NCBI GenBank assembly: GCA_020746995.1
Contig: JAGPXD010000007.1
Coordinates: forward strand, 1,054,001 to 1,118,000
Origin: Plectosphaerella cucumerina
Lineage: Eukaryota; Ascomycota; Sordariomycetes; Glomerellales; Plectosphaerellaceae
DNA length: 64,000 bases
Direction of reading: 5' to 3'
The notes below the pieces were generated by a model. The model was not told the origin of the DNA and did not search any database. It was given only the letters and a program-made list of their open reading frames with translations. Position numbers and translations under genes: made by a program. Below, piece by piece: positions 51,540 through 60,300 of the stretch. Position 1 is the stretch's first letter, and every line of letters begins with the position of its first letter.

Positions 51540-52868
51540 ATGGCAGTCCTGCCTGAGGACCTGCCCAGCAAGCTGGACAGGAGCCACGAGCTCGTCTACG
51601 TCCAGCTCGCCTTCCTCCTCGCCGCCGGCCTTTCGGTCCTGATCCGAATCTACGTCAAGACTTTCCTGGTCAAGCACCACTCGCTCGACGACTACCTCAT
51701 CTACGGAGCCTTGGTGGGCTATACCGTCTATGGCGCCTTGGCTATGGATAGCGCCATCAACGGTGCCACGGGGAAGCACTACGCCCTCCGATACTCGATG
51801 GACGAGGCCGCCCGCTCCCTGAGGGGATGGTACCTCTGCATGGCGCTCTACGCCCCGATCACACTCACAATTAGGGCGTCTGTCTGCGTCCTACTCCTCC
51901 GGCTCGCGAGGTCGCGTGTTCACCGGTGGATCATCTGGGGCAACTTTGTCGTTATCGCCATTATCTCGACCGCTTTCTTCTTTGTGCTGGTCTTCCAGTG
52001 CAGCCCGCCGTCGCACTTTTGGACACAGGTATATGGCAGCGATGGGAGTTGCTACAAGTCGCTCATCGTGAGCTACACGACCACGGTCCACAGCAGTGTC
52101 TGCGCCGTGTCGGACTGGTGTCTGGGGTTGTTGCCGATTGCCTTGCTCTGGCACGTCAAGATCAACGGCAGAACCAAGGCCATTGTCGCCGTTCTTCTCA
52201 GTCTCGGCATGATGTGAGTACCAATATCCTGAAAAGATCTAGAGCCAGTACGCTGACGCCCCAGACAGTGCCGGCATTGCGTTGATCGTCCGCATCCCCT
52301 ACGTTACCCGCCTCCCACCCGGCCTGGAATTCATCTACAAGTCCATGTAAGCCTTCATCGTTCCTACCATGCAGGAAACTCGTCTGACTTCCCTCCCAGC
52401 GACGTCGCAATCTGGTCCGTGATAGAACCAGCCGTCGGCATCATCGCCGCCTGCGTCACAACCTTCCGACCCCTCGTCAAACACCTCGGCTTCGGCTGGA
52501 ACACCACCGGCAACAACTACGCCTCGGGCCACGTCCAGCTTTCCAACGTCAACCACTCCGACCGTTTCGGCGACTCTTCCAGGCGCGGCACGCGGAGGAG
52601 CCGTCACCAGTCAGCGCTGGACTCGAGATCAGGCAGCTCCGAGAAGGGCTTCATCCACGTCAGCCAGACCGTCCACATTCAAGTCGAGTCAAGACCCGGG
52701 TACTCTCAGGACGAGGAAGCCATGCCAGGCCAGCCGGAAGGCATCATGTCGAGAAAGTCGTCGGAGACGGAGATTCGGTCGTATTTCGACGCACCATCAC
52801 GGGCGGACACCGTCAGGCGAGACGAATGGGGGGGCGTCGGTGTCCCAGCGAAAGCCTACATGGGCTAG
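51540..52868 (+). CDS. Fungal rhodopsin-domain (SAT4/PTH11-like) membrane protein
   Basis: Three exons (51540-52213, 52269-52346, 52400-52868) give 406 residues. There are seven hydrophobic segments across residues ~20-325. Family landmarks include the RIYVKTFLVKHHSLDDYLIYGALV pair (arginine after TM1, H-x-DDYL before TM2), ALYAPITLTIRASVCVLLLRL, FQCSPPSHFWTQ before TM5, CLGLLPIALLWHVKINGRTK and GIALIVRIPYV. The cytoplasmic C-terminus (~100 residues) is Ser/Arg-rich. Members of this family (PF20684-type) are plasma-membrane proteins, some of them PTH11-like receptors for host or surface cues, though no CFEM domain is present here. Ligand and role are unknown. Confidence 0.85.
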
Positions 52869-52871
52869 AGA

Positions 52872-52891
52872 AGAGAGAGAGAGAGAGAGAA
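52872..52891. repeat. (GA)n microsatellite
   Basis: About ten GA dinucleotides occur immediately after the stop codon of the rhodopsin-domain gene, in its 3' UTR. Confidence 0.9.
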
Positions 52892-53555
52892 AGGTTCTTG
52901 TAGAATACCATGTCCAATACGCATGTCTTTAGCTCCAGGCCCCATCGTCACCTTTCGGCCGAACAACGGCTCCGCGAAGCCGTTGCATCGGCCTCCCCGT
53001 CCTCTTCCTCGTCATCAGCGCATTAGCCTCAACGCGTGCTTGCGCGTCGGGCTGACGGTTGAGATACGCTTCTCCGCTACGCCCTACCACTCGGCCGGCG
53101 GAAAGTAAGCCCTAAGGCGTTGAATAGCCTAATCTGGCAACTTATTCGAGGGGCAGAGGCAGAGTTCCTGTGCTAGCGACGAAGCTCGGGGCGCAGGCGG
53201 CACGCCCTATCCGGCACGGGAGTGCCGCGCTCGGCACCGGAGAGCCGGCGGGTGGTGGGGTGATCCTCCCGGCGAGAGCAGCGGGCGACGGAGACTGGCC
53301 AGCTGAACGAGGGCTAAGCTTAATGTGGTTTTCCATTCGAACTGGCTTGGGGTTCACTGCGTTCCAGGGTCTCTTTGGCGCGTGCCGTCCTGTCCGTCGA
53401 GTGGCTCAGATTGCTGCAGCCTGTCGGTGATGGGTAGCTTCAGGCCTCCAGAAAGCTTCTTCGAAGAGGGGGTTATTGCCAACAGCAAAGGAGTCCGGCA
53501 TGATGATCCGTGAGTTTAGGGACTTTGGAAGGATGCCTCCAGGGCCTTTTTGGGG

Positions 53556-53562
53556 TATATAA
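53556..53562 (+). promoter_or_regulatory. TATA box of the 7-TM protein
   Basis: TATATAA lies 127 bp before the ATG at 53683. Confidence 0.55.
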
Positions 53563-53682
53563 TCATCGTGAGATCCGCCTGCCAAGACCCTGAATAGACT
53601 CGACATCTTGCAGTTTCCAGCAGCTTTCCTCGCTTCACAGCATTAATTGATCTTCAGACTCAACCTTCTACCAATCGACACC

Positions 53683-54636
53683 ATGCTTGGCCCACACACA
53701 TCTGTCGCAATCGCGCAGATCGTCTTCTACGTCCCCATCGTCCCAATCACGCTCTTCATCCTCATCAGGAACTGGAATAACAGGCCACGCATGGCATGGT
53801 ATCCCCTGTTCACCTTCAGTCTAGGTATGAGATATCCCCATGTGTATGCTGGTCTTGACTGACAACCACCAGTTCGACTGGCAGGCGGCATCATCTCCGT
53901 TGTCCGTGAGAACAAGCCTACCGACATCGGCCTCATCATTGCCACCACCGTTCTGCTCAACGTCGGTGTCATTCCCTTGTTGGTGTCGATGATTGGCATC
54001 ACTCGCGTCATGTATGGCCTCTACCCCAACGCTACTCGCCACGTTACTGATCAGCATCGCAGCCTGAGATCAAGCCTTGATACGAACAGCCGTGCCTTCA
54101 TGTTCCTCAAGGTCATCCGCTATGCCTTCCTCATCGCCATCATCCTCCTGGTCGCCAGCGGCAGCCTCAGCAGCAACCTCTCCAACCTCCACGTGGCCAG
54201 GGCCCTCGCCCAAGCAGCCTACGTCGTTCTCGCCGTCGTCCTCGTCATGGCCACCCTCGAGCTTATCCATCTGCTCGGCCAGAAGGAGCGCATCGCGCCC
54301 GCTGGATACTTTGTACGTTCTGTCTCCATAACTTTTGCTTCAGCAAAGACTAACAGTGACTAGTACATCAAGTACTGCCTCCTCGCCACGCCGATGTTGG
54401 CCATTCGCATGGCGGCCGGTCTCTTGTACGAGTTCACCATCAACAAGCACGCTTCCATCTGGAACCCCCTCTCGGGATCGGCTGTCGCGTTTGCACTGAT
54501 GACTCTGGTCACCGAGTACATCGTGCTTGGCATCTTCATCTACCTCGGCTTCCATCGCATCAAGCACAGGAATGAGGACACGGAGGAGGAGCTCAAGGCC
54601 AGTGAGGAGCGGCCCGCGGACATGACGGCTGTGTGA
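53683..54636 (+). CDS. Seven-helix membrane protein, uncharacterised fungal family
   Basis: Three exons (53683-53824, 53873-54312, 54364-54636) give 284 residues. Seven hydrophobic helices are visible: IAQIVFYVPIVPITLFILIR, the helix spanning intron 1 with LAGGIISVV, IGLIIATTVLLNVGVIPLLV, FLKVIRYAFLIAIILLVASG, QAAYVVLAVVLVMATLELI, LATPMLAIRMAAGLLYEF and AFALMTLVTEYIVLGIFIYLG. Short loops and a KHRNEDTEEELKASEE acidic tail complete it. The fold resembles fungal 7-TM proteins grouped under DUF7702, a tentative match from memory. It is downstream of, and co-oriented with, another 7-TM gene, but the two do not look alike in sequence. Function unknown. Confidence 0.8.
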
Positions 54637-55110
54637 GGTGTTTAGGTGGCGGCAGGTAGAGATTCCATGTCGAAGCAAGCGTTTGCCAGGGCGTTTCGTG
54701 GGATTGTTCTTTTGTATCGTCTTTTGGAGTTCGGGCAAGCATACCTACCTAGACTTGTGACAGAATGGATGAACTTTTATCCTTGCATTTGCCCTGGAGG
54801 TGTATGTGATCTTGGCGGCAGAGCACAGTCCTGAAAGCCAAGTTCCAACCCTGCAGCAGCAGCATCCACCTAAAATCCAGCCAGTGACAGCAATGACGGA
54901 ATCTCTCCCTCCGGATGCCACCAGCTTTAAACGAGAAATGCATCTTCCGGGTCTTGCAACAATAGGGTCTCACCCCGCCCCCGCCGTAATCGGCGCGCGC
55001 CGAATGGAAAGTCGTCCGATTGAGCACCATCATCTTTTTACTTGACTCACCGACACTGGAGCTTTGTCCCTCGAACAACTCCCAGATACCCCCAAACACC
55101 ACAGCCCAGC
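54637..55110. other. Promoter region of chorismate synthase
   Basis: The 474 bp have no TATA box that I can name, as expected for a housekeeping gene. Confidence 0.45.
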
Positions 55111-56400
55111 ATGTCGACCTTTGGACAGTACTACAAGGTCACGACGTAAGCCTGAACTCTCAATGACCCTCCCATTGGCGTCTTCCCACTGACAACATCC
55201 CCGCGCAGCTACGGCGAGTCCCACGGCAAGTCCGTGGGCGTCATCATCGACGGCGTGCCCCCCGGCATGGCCCTGACCGAGTCCGACATCCAGCCCCAGC
55301 TCACGCGCCGCCGCCCCGGCCAGTCCGCCATCACGACGCCGCGCAACGAGAAGGACCGCGTCGTCATCCAGTCCGGCACCGAGTTCGGCTACACCCTCGG
55401 CACCCCGCTCGCCATGATCGTCGCCAACGAGGACCAGCGGCCCAAGGACTACGGCAACCAGACCATGGACCGCTTCCCCCGCCCCTCGCACGCAGACTAC
55501 ACCTACCTCACAAAGTACGGCATCAAGGCCTCCTCCGGCGGCGGCCGCTCCTCCGCCCGCGAGACCATCGCCCGCGTCGCCGCCGGCGCCGTCGCCGAAA
55601 AGTACCTCCGTCTCGCCTACGGCACAGAGATCACAGCCTTCACCACCTCGGTCGGCACCGTCCACCTCTTCCCCCCGACCCCCGAGCACCCCTCCCCCTC
55701 GACGAACCCCGCCTTCCTCTCCCTCGTTAACTCCATCGACCGCGCCACCGTCGACAAGTTCCTCCCCGTCCGCTGCCCCCACCAGGAGACGACGGAAAAG
55801 ATGAACGACTACATCGCCGACTTCCGCGACCGCAACGACTCCATCGGCGGCACCGTCACCTGCGTCATCCGCAACCCGCCCCCGGGCCTCGGCGAGCCCT
55901 GCTTCGACAAGCTCGAGGCCCTCCTCGCCCACGCCATGCTCTCCATCCCCGCCACAAAGGGCTTCGAGATCGGCTCCGGCTTCGGCGGCTGCGAGGTCCC
56001 CGGCTCCATCCACAACGACCCCTTCATCCGCGCCCCCGAGGCCGAGCTCGAGGCCGACGCCCGCAAGATGGGCATCCCCCGCTCAAAGCTCACCACCAAG
56101 ACCAACTACAGCGGCGGCATCCAGGGCGGCATCTCCAACGGCGCCCCCATCTACTTCCGCGTCGGCTTCAAGCCCGCCGCCACCATCAGCCAGGACCAGA
56201 ACACAGTCACCTACGACGGCTCCGAGGAGGGCGTCCTCGTCGCAAAGGGCCGCCACGATCCCTGCGTCGTGCCCCGCGCCATCCCCATCGTCGAGGGCAT
56301 GGCCGCCATGGTCATCATGGACGCCCTGATGGCCCAGCACGCGAGGCAGACCACCAGCAGCCTGCTGCCCCCGGTGAATCGGGAGGCAAGCCAGCAATAA
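55111..56400 (+). CDS. aro2: Chorismate synthase
   Basis: Two exons (55111-55145, 55209-56400) give 408 residues. All family signatures are present: TFGQYYKVTTYGESHGKSVG at the start, RRRPGQSAITTPR, GIKASSGGGRSSARETIARV, GFEIGSGFGGCEVPGS, TNYSGGIQGGISNG and RHDPCVVPRAIPIVEGMAA. It converts 5-enolpyruvylshikimate-3-phosphate to chorismate, the last shared step to aromatic amino acids, in the cytosol and needing reduced FMN. Fungal enzymes are bifunctional with an NADPH-flavin reductase activity. The intron after codon 11 is typical. Third positions are overwhelmingly C or G, far more than in neighbours, which indicates strong translational selection. The opposite strand therefore has long spurious open frames. 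Confidence 0.97.
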
Positions 56401-56583
56401 GCGTGTGCCGCAGTGATCTAAAGAAAAGTAACGGGAGATGCGTCACGTGTTGTATGACTGGGGGCGGGGATGGCTAGAAAGGTGTTCATTACTCGGCCGG
56501 CGTTGCGAAAAAAGCACAATACTCGAAATAGATTCCCACGCCCGATGAAAAGAGGTGCGCTCTGTACAAATGCCGCCGCTCCG

Positions 56584-59500
56584 CTACGAAGTTTCCGCGT
56601 TCGGTGCACCCATGACTCCCCGCCCGAACCAGTCGGCCACCGTCGCGAACCGATCCTCGCTCCGCTCCAGCTCGGCCTTGAAAAGCTCGTGCTTGCCTGC
56701 CGTCTCGATCTGCGTCGACCGCAGCGCCCGGATGGTCGCGTTGTCCCGCGAACACTGCGGGCACTCGGTGTCGCCGTCGGTTCCGCCGCCGCGCAGGCAG
56801 CGCTGGTGGAAGCTGTGCTTGCACAGGAAGTGCACCACGGGCAGGTCGAGCGCCTGACCGCAGTCGGCGCACCGGGTGGCCTGGAACACGGCCGGCTTGG
56901 ATCCGATGTCGTTGAGCTCGGTGCGTTTCTGCGCCGTCTCCGTCCGGAACGCAGTGATACGTCGCCGGTTTGCCGCGATCTCCTGTCGCTCCCGCTCGAT
57001 CGTCTCGTGCAGGTACGGCTTGATCATGCCCATGGTCGCCACACCGCCCGTCGCCCCGGCTTGGCCGACCAGGGTCTGGATGACCTGCAGGGGCGCCATG
57101 AGGCCGTCCTTGTCGATCTTGGCCAGAACATCGGCGAGCTCCTGCGGGCCGGCCTCTTGTAGGATCTTCGGATCGGACGTCAGGTAGGCGAGCGCCGCCG
57201 GGTAGAGCTGTGGCTCGTCCGGGCCATACTTGCGGAGCGCCTTGATGGCACCGCGGGTATCTTTTGCCGCGGTGTACGACCTGAAGATGTCGAACAGCAG
57301 GCCGGACTGCTCCTTGACAAGCCGAGTCCCGTCCTTGAAGTTGGATAGATGCGAAAGCAGCAGGACATTGGAGCTCTCCATGGGGATATCGCTGACCTGG
57401 ATGAGCTTTTTGGCCTTGCCCTCCCACTCCTCCTTGTGCTGCTCGCCCTTGGGCTCGTTCGACTTGTGTAGGTACATCTCAAACAGCGTGGTGTAAAGGT
57501 CTGTCCTGTCAGACTCTTTGATATTCTTCTCCTCGAGGCAGGCTTCGAGGAAGATGATGAACTCGTCGGGATGGTCTATGAATGATGAAAATGCAGTCCT
57601 CGGCGGAGGAGGCGTGTACTTTGAGATTGGGATATCGTCGGGGTTCACAAGAACGGGCGTCTCTCCATTGACACCATTCTTCGGGGTGCCTGGAGTGTCA
57701 GCGACCGTAGTCGCGTTCATGTAGGGCAGAGGAAGGAAGTTGGTGAGGTTCTGCACGGCGGTAGTAGCGCCCGCCATGACGCCTCCGGTGGTAACTGTGC
57801 CATCGTTGTTTTCGATGGAGATCAGGTGGACCCGAGGCCTGTACTTTCCGTTGTAGTAATCCACGAAGATCTGGGTGGCCTCTGTCGGGCAGTGCTCGAT
57901 GAGGGTCCTCGCGTACTTCTTCAGACACGGGTACGCCTAAAGGGTCAGCGCCTGCTAGGGTCTTCAGAATGGATGCCACTTACCACGTCTGGCTCCTGTT
58001 GCCAGATGAAGTTCAAGGCCTCGAGGTACTCCTTTGAATCCTCGATCAGAATATCAACGACGAGGTCAATCTCGCCATGTTGCTTGGCTAAGTACGCCGC
58101 CTGCTCGTAGTATCCGCCCTGGCGGCACATGGAGATGGCCGTTTCCAGGTCGAACTTGAGGTCGCCGGGAGACTTTATGAACTTTTCCAGCTTATCAATG
58201 TCCTTGAGCTTCGCGTAGCAGTTGAGGAGCAGCGTTGTGTGGTCTGCCGTTGCCTTGCGGTGGTCGTGCAGCTGCTCTAGGTACTGGATGAGGTTGTGGA
58301 TCCTCTGAGTGTCGAGGAACTTGCGAATGACCTGCGAGGGCTCGGTGGTGTCGATGGCCTTGATGTACTGGATCATGGCGCCGTCGTAGTCGGCCTTCTG
58401 GTACAGGTGGTCGCCGAAGCGGCGGAAGATGGCCGTCTGCTGCTTCTGGTCCATACCAGACTTTTGCGCCAGGTCCACGGCCAAGGGGAACATGTTGCGC
58501 TGGTAGAGCAGCTCGAGCTTCTGCTGGAGCGTCTTCTCGTGGTAGCGATGGACCTGCGAATGTCAGAAAAGGCAGCGGGAAATGGCAGCGCAGATGTCGG
58601 CCTACCTTTCCGTCCTGCGTCATCAGGAAAAGGTCTCCCCAGATCGGGAAGAGAGCCTTCAATGGCGAAATGAGGGACTCGGTGTGGCCGATAACCCGCA
58701 GATCAGGCTCGAGCAGCACGAAAGTGTGAGCATCGAACAGCGCATCCGCAGCACCTCCAAACCGCCGTCTCATCGAATCGCCCTTCTTCTTGTCGGTCGG
58801 CGAGCTTGTCGGCGGACAGACAAGAGCGATGTAGTCATTAAAGACCGACACGAGCTTCTTTGGCGACTCGTACGCCCGGGGGGGTCCCCTCCCCTCCAGT
58901 GTGTATGTGTATACGGCATCGTCCCTCGCCACAACAATCTCCCCGGCTGCCTTGTCGAACGTCATGCACTCGGCATCGCAGCCTGCATCTTCCACGGTCT
59001 TTGGCGGGTAACCCTGGCCCTTCTTCGATATGTTGAGCTTGAGTATTCTGGAAGTCGTCGCGATGAACAGCGTCGTCACCTGCGATTTCGCGTCGGCGAT
59101 CATTTCGACACCCGTGACTGGGTCTTCGGACTCGTGCATGATGCGTTGCTTCGCCCCCAGGTCGTTGATGAGATCGCCGCGGATGACGGTCACGGTGCCG
59201 TTGGCGAAGCCGACCGCGATCTGCGATAGGTCGTCGAGGACGGTCATGGCCGATATCTGCGTCGCCAACATTAGCTGGGTCAGACCCGGGGGAAGGGGAC
59301 CGAGGGCGACCGACCGGAAACTGCTTCTTTCCATTGTTGATGTTCAGCGTGCTCAAGCACGTCGGCATTCCCGTCTTCTTGACCAGCTTATCCAGCGCCC
59401 AGACCTTCAGGACTGGCTCGGTGCTCAGGTCCTCGGCGACAGTGACGAGCAAGCTCGTGCCTTCAATCTGTCGCATGTGGGTGATTGTAGCATCGTGGGC

Positions 59501-59750
59501 CTGGAAGCTCCGCACGATCTTCCAGCTGGCCCCGATGATGCGCACGTAGCCGTCATAGCTGCCGAGGAAGAGGCTGTCGGAGCCGGAGCAGACCTTGGAG
59601 ATTTCGTTGCTCTCAAGCAGGAGGCGCGTTTCGTCGTCGGCCACGCGGACCTGCGTGACGTCGAAGAAGTCGAATTCCCTCCACTGCGGACACGTCAGCG
59701 AATCCCGCAAGGCGGAGAAGGTGGGCGAGGGTACTGACCGAGAGTGCCAT
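56584..59750 (-). CDS. vps11: Vacuolar protein sorting protein 11 (Pep5), HOPS/CORVET subunit
   Basis: Five exons (59750-59739, 59683-59315, 59256-58606, 58553-57984, 57936-56584) give 984 residues. The first exon is only 12 bases (Met-Ala-Leu-Ser), joined to WREFDFFDVTQV, the conserved Pep5 start. Residues ~20-330 form a beta-propeller (VCSGSDSLFLGSYDGYVRI and so on). An alpha-solenoid with clathrin-type repeats follows (YQKADYDGAMIQYIKAI, YYEQAAYLAKQHGEIDLV). Near the C-terminus is a RING-type zinc domain, CADCGQALDLP, HFLCKHSFHQRCL, CPQC. The protein is a core subunit of the CORVET and HOPS tethers that drive endosome and vacuole fusion. It converges on chorismate synthase with a 183-bp gap. 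Confidence 0.93.
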
Positions 59751-60020
59751 TGCTACATTGCCGGCCTGGTCGTTTGGCGGTCTGGCGTTGGCGCGGGCGT
59801 GCAGTGCCGGTGTGTTGATGTTGGGGTCGAGGAGGAAGCCGACCGCTGCGACGGTGCTGTCAGGTCCGGGATGACGCTGCTGTGGGGAGCTCGACCGCAG
59901 CTCCGCTACGGCTGACTACAGGCGCCAGAAGTCAGAACGGCCCGGGTAACATGAGAAGAGCGGCACGGATTCGGTCCGCGACATCTGTGAGAAGTCATTC
60001 TGATGCTAGTAGAGATTTTA

Positions 60021-60229
60021 GGGCCTGTCTACGGAGGCAGTAAATACTACTAGAGAGGCAGCAAAGATACTGTCGGCCCTGTATATAACTAGATCTATAC
60101 TCGCCTACCTACTTAGTTAACAAGTTACACAGACAAGCTACCACACTAGATGAGCGGCGACAGCAGATGAGCTGCGACAGTGGATGAGCTGCGACAGTGG
60201 ATGGATTCACTGCCTCTGTAGACAGGCCC
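60021..60229. mobile_element. MITE-like element with 20-bp terminal inverted repeats
   Basis: GGGCCTGTCTACGGAGGCAG (60021-60040) is the inverse of CTGCCTCTGTAGACAGGCCC (60210-60229) except for one base. The 209-bp interior is AT-rich on the left, without coding potential, and has subterminal 17-bp direct repeats (GATGAGCTGCGACAGTG) at 60149-60203. Size, ends and interior fit a non-autonomous DNA transposon. A target-site duplication is not obvious, so the outer boundary is uncertain. Confidence 0.72.
60149..60203. repeat. 17-bp subterminal repeats in the MITE-like element
   Basis: Three units, GATGAGCGGCGACAGCA followed by two identical GATGAGCTGCGACAGTG, occur inside the right arm. Each matches the 12.8-kb minisatellite unit at about 12 of 17 positions. 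Confidence 0.8.
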
Positions 60230-60300
60230 ATGATCTATGACATAACGCTTTCTAGACTTGACATGGGGATAGGTATCTATGGTGCTAAAAGTCAACAAAG

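Larger units (their letters stand above)
52869..53682. other. Intergenic region
   Basis: The 814 bp begin with a GA microsatellite, then a GC-rich stretch with a small hairpin (CGGCAC-4-GTGCCG at 53212-53227), and end with the TATA box of the next gene. No coding signal. Confidence 0.5.
59751..60300. other. Spacer containing a MITE-like element
   Basis: The interval between the VPS11 start and MLH3 stop contains the inverted-repeat element described separately and short unique flanks. No gene. Confidence 0.6.

Noticed and set aside
55030..56013. 327-codon minus-strand open frame
   Set aside because: Antisense of chorismate synthase, open only because of C-ending codons.
56470..57162. 230-codon plus-strand open frame over the VPS11 3' end
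   Set aside because: Antisense of the RING domain exon; no independent support.
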